A stretch of DNA of 64,000 nucleotides from Pedobacter steynii. GTDB lineage: Bacteria > Bacteroidota > Bacteroidia > Sphingobacteriales > Sphingobacteriaceae. The stretch is from contig NZ_FNGY01000006.1 in assembly GCF_900103665.1 (NCBI RefSeq), positions 248,001-312,000 of the forward strand, read 5' to 3'. The position numbers were made by a program, and so were the translations under genes. Position 1 is the stretch's first letter. Every line of letters starts with the position of its first letter. Shown here in pieces: positions 17,711-24,457 of this stretch. The notes under the pieces are model-generated. The model was not told the origin of the DNA and ran no database searches. It saw nothing but the letters and a program-made list of their open reading frames with translations.

Positions 17711-17917
17711 TTACATACAAATTGAAGCCCACATCCCGTTGCTGCACAGGTAGCCTGTGCATTGCTGATCTTCAGCGCAGCCTGGTACCAATACACTTCC
17801 TACGCGATGGGTACAATTTCCCGGACAGCTGTTAATAGGACCTCCGCCGGTAACTTTTTTAAGGGCATTTCTGTCCAGTTTTTGGTGTCCTTTCAGATTA
17901 GAATTATTTTTTAGCAT
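17711..17917 (-). CDS. Six-Cys GG-leader peptide, copy 8
   Basis: 68 residues: leader of the NN type ending LDRNALKKVTGG (Asp in place of the usual Ser) and a 43-residue core with Cys spacing 3-11-5-4-8. The core has CTHR after the second Cys, shared with copies 3 and 10. It lies 217 bases downstream of copy 7, a gap that holds a decayed copy. Confidence 0.85.
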   Translation of the reverse strand: MLKNNSNLKGHQKLDRNALKKVTGGGPINSCPGNCTHRVGSVLVPGCAEDQQCTGYLCSNGMWASICM

Positions 17918-18023
17918 GATATTTAGTTTGATTAATGGATGATGATATCGTGGTTTTTGTTTCGACGCTTTTCAGTGCCTGCGTTTTTTAGAAGCTCATC
18001 ATAAGAATTAATTTTAAGCAGGG

Positions 18024-18100
18024 TTAATCGCATTTATAACCGAAGTCTTTTTCGGATCCGGACCACAATAATAGAGGTTATATGGTCTTGGTTTAATGTG
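18024..18100 (-). pseudogene. Frameshifted relic of a six-Cys peptide gene
   Basis: In one minus-strand frame the sequence reads YNLYYCGPDP, closely matching the fifth-Cys region of copy 2 (YYCGPNP). One frame over it continues as EKDFGYKCD followed by a stop at 18024-18026, matching the usual GYxC ending. A single-base indel near 18050-18060 would join them. No leader, GG site or start codon is visible upstream. It is therefore a 3' remnant of an eleventh copy. Confidence 0.7.
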
Positions 18101-18134
18101 ATTTCTGGTGCTAACAGATGAGTTCTTTAGCGGA

Positions 18135-18344
18135 CTACTGGCACCTGTAGCCCAGGTTTGGACCTAAGGGAGAGGTGCAGGCGTAGTTGATGCATTGTTT
18201 GTTGTCAGGACAATATCTGTCTCCCGTATTCGGGTCGCTTAAACACTGGTCAGCACAACGAAGCCTGGATGTATTGTCGTTTCCTCCCAGTAGTTTTTTC
18301 ATCTCAGCCCTATTCAATGAATGGGCACTCTTTAAATTTAACAT
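18135..18344 (-). CDS. Six-Cys GG-leader peptide, copy 7
   Basis: 69 residues: 21-residue leader of the LK type (MLNLKSAHSLNRAEMKKLLGG) and a 48-residue core with Cys spacing 3-10-5-4-11, ending GYRCQ. It is the closest relative of copy 6, only 17 bases upstream, which suggests local duplication. The core has mixed charge, not the strongly basic character of many antimicrobial peptides. Confidence 0.88.
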   Translation of the reverse strand: MLNLKSAHSLNRAEMKKLLGGNDNTSRLRCADQCLSDPNTGDRYCPDNKQCINYACTSPLGPNLGYRCQ

Positions 18345-18361
18345 CAGATTTAGGGTTTAGG

Positions 18362-18571
18362 TTATACACATTTGTAACTGGTGATTTCGGGCTGTCCCGG
18401 ACAGCTATAAACAATGCAGTGTTTACCGTCATTGCAGACCCGGGTTCCTGCATCGGGATCGTAGTCGCACTGATCGTCACAATTCAGCCTTGATGAATTG
18501 TGATTTGTACCTCCGGAGAGCTTTTTCATGTCGGCTCTGCTCAGATACTGAGCGTTCTTTAGTTTTAACAT
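18362..18571 (-). CDS. Six-Cys GG-leader peptide, copy 6
   Basis: 69 residues: leader MLKLKNAQYLSRADMKKLSGG and a 48-residue core with Cys spacing 3-10-5-4-10, ending SYKCV. The bases directly before the start are almost identical to those of copy 1 (see the block at 18572). The core pattern DPDAGTRVC matches DPNTGDRYC of copy 7. Confidence 0.88.
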   Translation of the reverse strand: MLKLKNAQYLSRADMKKLSGGTNHNSSRLNCDDQCDYDPDAGTRVCNDGKHCIVYSCPGQPEITSYKCV

Positions 18572-18595
18572 AGATTAAATTTGGTTAGTTAATGT
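18572..18595 (-). promoter_or_regulatory. Conserved upstream block of copy 6
   Basis: The 24 bases before the ATG repeat the sequence before copy 1 (19905-19928) with only one or two differences; the shared core on the minus strand is CATTAACTAACCAAATT. A weaker version (CTAACCAAT) precedes copy 10. It may be a translation-initiation or promoter-proximal element, or only a trace of recent duplication. Confidence 0.5.
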
Positions 18596-18618
18596 GAATT
18601 TATGTGAGCGATTTGGCT

Positions 18619-18834
18619 TTATCCGCAACGATATCCGTATTCATCCGGACCGCCGCAGGGAAATGCGATGCATTCCATGTGTGAAGGGCAACCGAACATC
18701 TCCATTCCTCCAGGTTCCTGATAAGTACAGGTCAGAGGGCAATTTGGATCGAATTTAATTCCGCCGCCGGTTACGCCTTTGAGTTCATTTCTGCTTAGCT
18801 TTTTTCCTTGTTTGTCTAAATTGTTTATTAACAT
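18619..18834 (-). CDS. Six-Cys GG-leader peptide, copy 5
   Basis: 71 residues: 24-residue leader of the NN type (KKLSRNELKGVTGG) and a 47-residue core with Cys spacing 3-12-5-4-9. The CPSHMEC and CGGPDEYGYRC stretches are nearly the same as in copy 4, and the leader codons match base for base over long runs, so copies 4 and 5 are a recent tandem duplication. Confidence 0.88.
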   Translation of the reverse strand: MLINNLDKQGKKLSRNELKGVTGGGIKFDPNCPLTCTYQEPGGMEMFGCPSHMECIAFPCGGPDEYGYRCG

Positions 18835-18864
18835 GATGATTGAGTTTAGATGAATGAATTGTTG

Positions 18865-19077
18865 TTATACACAATGAACTGCGTATTCGTCTGGTCCGCC
18901 ACAGCTGTAGGGTACACAATCCATGTGGCTGGGGCAACCTAACATTAATGGGGTGTGGTCGTCCTGGTAGGTGCAGTCCTGAGGACAAAACGGATTGAAT
19001 ATGTTTCCGCCGGTTACGCCTTTGAGTTCATTTCTGCTTAATTTTTTTCCTTGTTTATTTAAGTTGTTTTTTAACAT
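18865..19077 (-). CDS. Six-Cys GG-leader peptide, copy 4
   Basis: 70 residues from ATG at 19077: 24-residue leader MLKNNLNKQG...LSRNELKGVTGG and a 46-residue core with Cys spacing 3-12-5-4-9. An in-frame ATG at 19167 would add 30 residues, but these overlap copy 3 and are absent from every other member, so the inner start is chosen. It pairs with copy 5 as the most similar neighbours of the array. Confidence 0.88.
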   Translation of the reverse strand: MLKNNLNKQGKKLSRNELKGVTGGNIFNPFCPQDCTYQDDHTPLMLGCPSHMDCVPYSCGGPDEYAVHCV

Positions 19078-19126
19078 GATGCTAAGGTTTGAGTGGAAGA
19101 ATGGATTTAGAAGTGAAAACTGGTTC

Positions 19127-19327
19127 TTAAAGCGGCTGGCAGCTTTCTCCCATATAGGTAGCGTCACAGCTATAGGTCACACATTCTTCGTAAGGTGGAC
19201 AACCTATACGCAGTTGTCCATTGATGCGATGCGTGCATACATAAGGACAGTTTGGTGGTCTTGTTCCTCCGGTAAGGTTTTTCATTTGGGTTCTGCTCAG
19301 GGTCTGAGCGTTTTTGAATTTTAACAT
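19127..19327 (-). CDS. Six-Cys GG-leader peptide, copy 3
   Basis: 66 residues: leader MLKFKNAQTLSRTQMKNLTGG and a 45-residue core with Cys spacing 3-11-5-4-8 and a three-residue tail QPL after the last Cys, the longest tail in the family. It mixes an LK-type leader with a CTHRINGQL core stretch otherwise seen with NN-type leaders (copies 8 and 10), hinting at recombination between leaders and cores. Confidence 0.87.
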   Translation of the reverse strand: MLKFKNAQTLSRTQMKNLTGGTRPPNCPYVCTHRINGQLRIGCPPYEECVTYSCDATYMGESCQPL

Positions 19328-19385
19328 AAGATTGGCGTTTTGTTGGATGATTAATGTCTATTGTACTGTTTGATGTGATCCTGGT

Positions 19386-19589
19386 TTAACGGCATTCATA
19401 TCCGTAATTTTCTTCAGGATTCGGACCGCAATAGTAAATGACACATTCTTGTCCCGGGTTACAGCCGGTTGGTCCTCCCGGATTCTCGAAACAGTAGGTG
19501 ATGCAGGCGAAACCTGAATTTTGACTGCCGCCAAGGGCTGTTTTCATTTCGCTCCTGCTTAATGGTTTGGTGTTTTTAAGATTTAGCAT
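19386..19589 (-). CDS. Six-Cys GG-leader peptide, copy 2
   Basis: 67 residues: leader MLNLKNTKPLSRSEMKTALGG and a 46-residue core with Cys spacing 3-9-5-4-11. It is the nearest intact match to the relic at 18024 (YYCGPNPEENYGYEC). 105 bases separate it from copy 1, with a stable hairpin in the gap. Confidence 0.87.
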   Translation of the reverse strand: MLNLKNTKPLSRSEMKTALGGSQNSGFACITYCFENPGGPTGCNPGQECVIYYCGPNPEENYGYECR

Positions 19590-19626
19590 GATGTCTGAGG
19601 TTTAATGGATACTGCTAATCGTTTTT

Positions 19627-19664
19627 ACGTCGGCCTGCTCATCAGCAGGCCTTTTTATCGACGT
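19627..19664 (+). terminator. Nested hairpin between copies 1 and 2
   Basis: GGCCTGCT and AGCAGGCC pair perfectly around the loop CATC (19632-19651), followed on the plus strand by five T. An outer pair, ACGTCG (19627-19632) and CGACGT (19659-19664), encloses the hairpin. The T-run again faces the plus strand, against the direction of the peptide genes. It could stop antisense transcription or act as a processing site in the array mRNA. Confidence 0.6.
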
Positions 19665-19694
19665 TAAAGAATTGGATTTAATGAACAGTCTGGC

Positions 19695-19904
19695 TTAAAC
19701 ACATTTATAGCCATACTGATTGGAGTTGGGATTGCACCTGTACGACACACACTGTTTGTCGCCACCGCAGAAACGTTCTCCGGTATTTTCATCCAAAAAG
19801 CAAAATTCAGGGCAAAGGGCTTTGGCAGCATTGTCATTGTTGCCACCCATTAAATTTTTCATGTCGGTTCTGCTCAGGGATTGAGCGTTTTTCAGTTTTA
19901 ACAT
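19695..19904 (-). CDS. Six-Cys GG-leader peptide, copy 1 (promoter-proximal)
   Basis: 69 residues: leader MLKLKNAQSLSRTDMKNLMGG and a 48-residue core with Cys spacing 3-10-5-4-10, ending GYKCV. It is the first gene in the direction of transcription, facing away from ccmC across a 559-base gap. The leader fits the Bacteroidota LSRxxxKxxxGG type found on short 'bacteriocin-like' or natural-product precursors (from memory). The core has six acidic and five basic residues, so it is close to neutral. Confidence 0.88.
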   Translation of the reverse strand: MLKLKNAQSLSRTDMKNLMGGNNDNAAKALCPEFCFLDENTGERFCGGDKQCVSYRCNPNSNQYGYKCV

Positions 19905-20463
19905 AAGATTGAATTTGGTTAGTTAATGTATTGCTTTGTTGTCCCGGATCACAGCCGGGCCTGTAGTTCTTTATTATCGAAAAGCTGAATAAACTGTTGA
20001 AAAGACTTATTGTATTAATTTCAGTATTTGAAAGTGTGCTTCGGCAGAAAATAGAAACGGGGATCCGGGCTTTAAAGATCTTTAAAAGATATTCAGGGTT
20101 GTTAATTTTAATCGGAACGTTATTTGTAATTAATAGTTTAATATAATTATTAATTATATAGTTTTAAAATATATAATATGATTTTGGTGCGACTATTTTC
20201 GTGATTAGTATATTTATAGCGTATAGCGAGTTAAATTGATGGTATTTTATGTTGCAACGTTTTTGTGACATTTGTTCGTTTATGAACCGGATCTTCTCTT
20301 ATCTGGAAATTGATGGTACTGATCGATTCAGTAATTTCACCGTCATTTGTGTCCGTTTGAATTTTAAAGGACTTGTGTTTATTGGCTTAATTATTAAGAA
20401 GTAGACAATTTTCTCTTTACATTTGGTGCTTAGTAAAATTGAAAGAATTAAATTTTTAGATCA
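19905..20463. other. 559-base divergent intergenic region between the peptide array and ccmC
   Basis: No gene was seen. It should hold the promoter of the array (minus) and of ccmC (plus). The first 24 bases carry the conserved block also found before copy 6. A short hairpin (CCCGG/CCGGG, 19943-19959) follows, and 20105-20215 is very AT-rich. No perfect TAnnTTTG box was found on the minus strand; a good one for ccmC is at 20418. Confidence 0.6.
20418..20425 (+). promoter_or_regulatory. Candidate -7 promoter box of ccmC
   Basis: TACATTTG matches TAnnTTTG and lies 38 bases before the ccmC ATG. It indicates that ccmC has its own promoter, now that ccmB is separated from it. Confidence 0.5.
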
Positions 20464-21120
20464 ATGTATAAGAGCTGGTGGAAAATATTAGGAGCAGTGT
20501 TGGTGATTTATTCAACAATTGCAGGTTTTTTGATTAAGACACCTGATTTACCTATCATACGCGAAAGCATTAGAAACCTCTACTTTCACGTTCCGATGTG
20601 GTTCAGCATGATTGTATTGTTTAGTACTTCGGTTTTTTATAGTGTCAAATACCTGAGCAGCAGTAATCCAAATGATGACATTAAAGCGGTCGAGAGCGTT
20701 AACGCAGGGGTAGTCTTTGGTATTTTGGGTCTTTCTACCGGTATGATCTGGGCAAGATTTGCCTGGGGGCAGGCATGGAGCTTTGATGTCAAGCAGAACT
20801 TTGCGGCCATCGCTATATTGCTTTATTTTGCTTACCTCGTACTTCGCAATGCGATTGATGAAGAACAAAAACGAGCCAAGATTTCTGCGATCTATAATAT
20901 ATTTGCTTTTCCAATCATGGTCGTGTTGCTTTTTGTACTTCCAAGAATGGCTGATTCTCTGCATCCGGGTGATGGGGGGAATCCGGGTTTTAACGCTTAT
21001 GATCTGGATAGCCGGATGAGAATGGTATTTTACCCTGCCTGTCTGGGTTGGATTCTCATCGGATGTTGGATTTACACGATCCTTTATCGGGTTCGTACCC
21101 TTGAAAAAGACCATCGCTAA
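20464..21120 (+). CDS. ccmC: Cytochrome c maturation haem-handling protein CcmC
   Basis: 218 residues with six hydrophobic segments. The two periplasmic haem-ligand His positions are visible, His42 (YFHVPMW) and the His of DSLHPGDGG near residue 168, with the tryptophan-rich signature between them (WARFAWGQAWSFDVKQ, a degenerate WWD motif). CcmC loads haem onto CcmE in the periplasm. A ccmD-like gene follows after a 158-base gap containing an inverted repeat. Confidence 0.92.
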   Translation: MYKSWWKILGAVLVIYSTIAGFLIKTPDLPIIRESIRNLYFHVPMWFSMIVLFSTSVFYSVKYLSSSNPNDDIKAVESVNAGVVFGILGLSTGMIWARFAWGQAWSFDVKQNFAAIAILLYFAYLVLRNAIDEEQKRAKISAIYNIFAFPIMVVLLFVLPRMADSLHPGDGGNPGFNAYDLDSRMRMVFYPACLGWILIGCWIYTILYRVRTLEKDHR

Positions 21121-21181
21121 AAAAGATATTCCCGATGCAATTCCTAAAATCATAGGTAGGATTCATCTCCATTGAAAAAAA

Positions 21182-21284
21182 ATATACTCATGAAACCATC
21201 ATGATCTTACAGATCACATAACGAAATGAATATTAAGATCATGATGGCTTCATAACCGATAAAAAATATTATATACTCATGAAA
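21182..21284. repeat. Inverted repeat flanked by 14-bp direct repeats upstream of the ccmD-like gene
   Basis: The 20 bases at 21190-21209 and 21234-21253 are inverted copies with one mismatch, separated by 24 bases. The sequence ATATACTCATGAAA occurs at 21182-21195 and again at 21271-21284, where its ATG is the start codon of the ccmD-like gene. The layout resembles insertion of a small palindromic element with copying of the target, or a duplicated leader. In RNA it would form a strong stem. Its effect on ccmC-ccmD expression is unknown. Confidence 0.75.
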
Positions 21285-21497
21285 AAAATTACAGCAACCT
21301 TTTTAATGTTCATGATCACCATGCAATTGTTTGCTCAGGGGCAAGGTTCATCCATAACAGACAGCCTATATGCATCCGGTAAAATATACGTTGTGGTGGC
21401 ATGTGTACTGGTAATCCTGCTGGGCTTGCTTTTGTTTCTATTTACGATAGAAAAAAGATTAAAAAAAATAGAAAAGAAAACTTCGGCTAAAATCTAA
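21279..21497 (+). CDS. CcmD-like small membrane protein
   Basis: 72 residues: a signal-like hydrophobic stretch (about 4-20, ending FAQ), a second hydrophobic segment (about 33-55) and a lysine-rich C-terminus (RLKKIEKKT). This matches the CcmD-family proteins of Bacteroidota, which follow ccmC and help release haem-loaded CcmE. The call rests on position and layout more than on sequence. Its ATG lies in the second copy of a 14-bp direct repeat. Confidence 0.72.
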   Translation: MKKITATFLMFMITMQLFAQGQGSSITDSLYASGKIYVVVACVLVILLGLLLFLFTIEKRLKKIEKKTSAKI

Positions 21498-21649
21498 TTT
21501 TAAATCGTTTAGGCCCTGTTTTTGCTTGTTTTATGATGTGGTGTTTCCGTTACACTAAGTGATTCCGGATTTGCATTAATGGTTTTTTTTAATGCAATTT
21601 TGCACCTAATTAGGATACGAACTTATATTCAATTCATAAATAACAAATA

Positions 21650-23071
21650 ATGGCTAATACAGCAAACGACACAAATTTCTTCGCAGATGTCTGCAAGAAT
21701 TTTGACAATGCCGCCCAATTTACTTCCCATCCAGAGGGTCTGTTAACCCAAATCAAAGCTTGTAACAGTGTCTATCGTTTCCAGTTCCCTATCCGTAGAG
21801 GAAATGGTTTCGAGGTTATTGATGCATGGCGTGTAGAACACTCTCATCACATGAGTCCTACCAAAGGTGGTATTCGCTATAGCGAAATGGTTAATGAAGA
21901 TGAAGTAATGGCCTTGGCGGCTTTAATGACGTACAAGTGTGCTATTGTCAACGTTCCTTTCGGTGGTGCTAAAGGTGGTATTAAGATCACTACCAAAAAT
22001 TATACGGTTGGCGAGTTGGAAAACATCACCCGTCGTTATACGACAGAATTAATTAAAAAGAACTTTATCGGTCCCGGTATTGACGTTCCTGCTCCGGATT
22101 ATGGATCAGGCGAGCGTGAAATGAGCTGGATCGCTGATACATATATGACCATGAACCCGGGTCAGTTAGATGCTTTGGGTTGTGTAACCGGAAAACCAAT
22201 TGCCTTACACGGTATCCGTGGACGTAAAGAAGCAACCGGACGTGGTGTGGCTTATGCCATCAGAGAATGTGTAACTGTAGCTGAAGATATGGCTAAAATC
22301 GGTTTCACAGCTGGTTTAGGTGATAAAAGAGTCATCGTACAAGGATTAGGTAACGTGGGTTATCACTCTGCTAAATTCTTAGCAGAATTTGGTGCAACCA
22401 TCGTTGGTCTTTGTGAGTTTGAAGGTGCGATTTACAATGCAGACGGTTTAAATATTGATGAGGTATTTGCTCACCGTAAATTAACAGGATCTATCTTAGG
22501 TTTCCCGGGTGCTACAGAATTTAAAAATTCTATGGAAGGCCTGGAGCAACCATGTGATATCCTTGTTCCTGCAGCATTGGAGAACCAGATCACTTCAGAG
22601 AACATCAGAAACATCAAAGCGAAAATCATCGCTGAAGGTGCCAACGGACCATGTACTCCGGAAGCGGAAGAAATCTTTACTGAAATGGGCGGTATCATCA
22701 TTCCTGATATGTACTGTAATGCAGGTGGTGTAACCGTATCTTACTTTGAATGGTTGAAAAACCTTTCTCACGTAGCGTTTGGCCGTATGGAAAACCGTTA
22801 CGCAGAGAACTCTAACAGAAACCTGATCAACACCCTGGAAAGTCTTACCGGTAAAAGCATTCCTGCTGAACACCGCTTAATGATTGTTAAAGGTGCTTCA
22901 GAGTTGGAGCTGGTAAACTCCGGACTGGAAGATACCATGATTCACTCTTACCATGAGATCAGAGAAACTTTAATGACCAAACCTGGTATTGAAACGTTAA
23001 GAACTGCTGCTTTTGTTGGTTCAATTGACAAAATTGCAATTTCTTACATGAACCTTGGTATCTGGCCATAG
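21650..23071 (+). CDS. Glutamate dehydrogenase (Glu/Leu/Phe/Val dehydrogenase family)
   Basis: 473 residues. Family motifs: SPTKGGIRYS (substrate loop), MTYKCAIVNVPFGGAKGGI with the catalytic Lys region, GPGIDVPAPDYGSGEREMSWI, and the dinucleotide-binding VIVQGLGNVGYHSAKFLAEFG. It converts glutamate to 2-oxoglutarate and ammonia, or the reverse. Length and motifs favour glutamate as substrate over leucine or phenylalanine. It lies between the ccmD-like gene and msrA and ends at a strong terminator, so it is probably a single transcription unit inside the ccm region. Confidence 0.92.
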   Translation: MANTANDTNFFADVCKNFDNAAQFTSHPEGLLTQIKACNSVYRFQFPIRRGNGFEVIDAWRVEHSHHMSPTKGGIRYSEMVNEDEVMALAALMTYKCAIVNVPFGGAKGGIKITTKNYTVGELENITRRYTTELIKKNFIGPGIDVPAPDYGSGEREMSWIADTYMTMNPGQLDALGCVTGKPIALHGIRGRKEATGRGVAYAIRECVTVAEDMAKIGFTAGLGDKRVIVQGLGNVGYHSAKFLAEFGATIVGLCEFEGAIYNADGLNIDEVFAHRKLTGSILGFPGATEFKNSMEGLEQPCDILVPAALENQITSENIRNIKAKIIAEGANGPCTPEAEEIFTEMGGIIIPDMYCNAGGVTVSYFEWLKNLSHVAFGRMENRYAENSNRNLINTLESLTGKSIPAEHRLMIVKGASELELVNSGLEDTMIHSYHEIRETLMTKPGIETLRTAAFVGSIDKIAISYMNLGIWP

Positions 23072-23096
23072 GGAATACCATGTTATTATATGAAGA

Positions 23097-23123
23097 AGAG
23101 GGCCAATAGCGCCCTCTTTTTTT
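23097..23123 (+). terminator. Rho-independent terminator after the glutamate dehydrogenase gene
   Basis: AGAGGGC (23097-23103) pairs with GCCCTCT (23111-23117) around a 7-base loop and six T follow. Confidence 0.9.
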
Positions 23124-23211
23124 GTGTCATATTTTTTTCATACTATTTTAACCATAAATCTTCCTGTCCTGGATTCACGTATCTTGTATAGATCAATCTG
23201 GAGGATTTTCA

Positions 23212-23886
23212 ATGATGCGGATACCTGGAATAGTCTTAATTTTATTGCCGATGTTCTTTATGGCCTGTACTTCAGGTCCTGCAGCGCAGCAACTGGAAAG
23301 TAAGCATGGCTTTGCAGTGATCGGACCCCCGAAATCCGGAGAGCAGCTGGCTACTTTTGCCGGTGGTTGTTTCTGGGCATTACAGGAGGGAATGATCGAG
23401 CTAAAAGGAGTGCATAAAGTGATTAGTGGTTATTCCGGTGGGACAAGCGCAAATCCGGATTACGCAAAAGTGATGTCGAAAACAGCAGGACATGCAGAAG
23501 CAGTTCAGGTTTATTACGATCCGAAAGTCATCTCTTTTGAGCAGCTCTGCGAAGCTTTCTTTCATGCACATGACCCCACGCAGGTGGATGGACAAGGGCC
23601 CGATCTGGGAATTGAATACCGCTCTATTGCTTTTTTTCGCACGCCGGAAGAATACAGGACCATCCGAAGGGTGATTGACCGGCTGGAAGCCTCTGTTTAT
23701 CGAAATCATCCGGTAGTTACCGAGTTAATTCCTTTTAAAATCATTTATCCGGCAGAAATGGAACACCAGGATTACTATAAACGTAATTTATGGGATAGCT
23801 ATATCCGGAAAATCTCCCGGCCAAAAGTGTTGAAACTCCGTAAGGAAATGCCGGAATTCATCAAAACTGAGTACCTGAAAACCTAG
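23212..23886 (+). CDS. msrA: Peptide methionine sulfoxide reductase MsrA, lipoprotein form
   Basis: 224 residues with a lipoprotein signal (FFMAC, Cys19), placing the enzyme in the periplasm or outer membrane. The catalytic motif is AGGCFW with Cys53, and YSGGTSANPDYAKVMSKTAGHAEAVQVYYDP and EYRSIAFF are typical of MsrA. It reduces the S form of methionine sulfoxide in damaged proteins. No MsrB domain is fused. Two adjacent ATG codons start the gene, so the start may be one residue later. It separates gdhA from ccmE. Confidence 0.93.
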   Translation: MMRIPGIVLILLPMFFMACTSGPAAQQLESKHGFAVIGPPKSGEQLATFAGGCFWALQEGMIELKGVHKVISGYSGGTSANPDYAKVMSKTAGHAEAVQVYYDPKVISFEQLCEAFFHAHDPTQVDGQGPDLGIEYRSIAFFRTPEEYRTIRRVIDRLEASVYRNHPVVTELIPFKIIYPAEMEHQDYYKRNLWDSYIRKISRPKVLKLRKEMPEFIKTEYLKT

Positions 23887-24007
23887 AAATATTTTGTTTT
23901 CCCGGAAGGAACTGCTTCAATCTTAGTGTTTTTGTCAGAGAACTATCAATAAATCGTCATCAAAGTGAATTGAACGGCCTTAAAAGATTTTAGGTACTTA
24001 TATTTTT

Positions 24008-24015
24008 TATCTTTG
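24008..24015 (+). promoter_or_regulatory. Candidate -7 promoter box of ccmE-ccmF
   Basis: TATCTTTG matches TAnnTTTG and lies 26 bases before the ccmE ATG, giving this half of the ccm locus its own promoter. Confidence 0.5.
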
Positions 24016-24041
24016 TACCATTCTAAATTTTTATTAGCATC

Positions 24042-24452
24042 ATGAGAAAAAGTGCAATTATTGGTTTAATTACAATAGCGATATGTGTAGGGTTCTTAAT
24101 TAGTCTGAATGCCGACACCAGCAGCTATTCTACTTTCTCCGAAGCTGCAAAAGACCCGCGCGAATTCCATGTCATGGGATATTGGGAAAAAGCGAAAGGG
24201 ATGTATTATGATGCACAGAAAGATGCCAATCATTTTGCTTTCTACATGAAAGATGAAAAAGGCCTTGTGAACAAAGTAGTTTACAATGGCACAAAACCCC
24301 AGGATTTCGAACGTTCAGAAAAATTAGTTTTAATCGGTAAAATGAAAGATAATACCTTTTATGCTTCAAAAATATTAATGAAATGTCCTTCTAAGTACAA
24401 CAATGATCTTGTAGAGGTGAAAGAGGACGGTCAGGTAATAAAATACAACTAA
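24042..24452 (+). CDS. ccmE: Haem chaperone CcmE, Cys-x3-Tyr variant
   Basis: 136 residues: an N-terminal membrane anchor (about 5-22) and a periplasmic OB-fold domain. In the classical protein haem is bound covalently by the His of HxxxY. Here the corresponding site is MKCPSKY, Cys115 and Tyr119, the CxxxY form known from archaea and some delta-proteobacteria (called System I*). CcmE carries haem from CcmC to CcmF. It lies 5 bases before ccmF and is surely cotranscribed with it. Confidence 0.88.
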   Translation: MRKSAIIGLITIAICVGFLISLNADTSSYSTFSEAAKDPREFHVMGYWEKAKGMYYDAQKDANHFAFYMKDEKGLVNKVVYNGTKPQDFERSEKLVLIGKMKDNTFYASKILMKCPSKYNNDLVEVKEDGQVIKYN

Positions 24453-24457
24453 TCTTA

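Noticed and set aside
18865..19167. 100-residue version of peptide copy 4 (and 93-residue version of copy 9 from 17762)
   Set aside because: The extra N-terminal residues overlap the neighbouring copy or lie in the intergenic spacer, and no other copy has them; the inner ATG gives the standard leader.
17255..19904. Peptide array as lanthipeptide or sactipeptide precursors
   Set aside because: No lanthionine synthetase or radical SAM gene is nearby and the fixed Cys frame fits disulfides better; the possibility is not excluded genome-wide.
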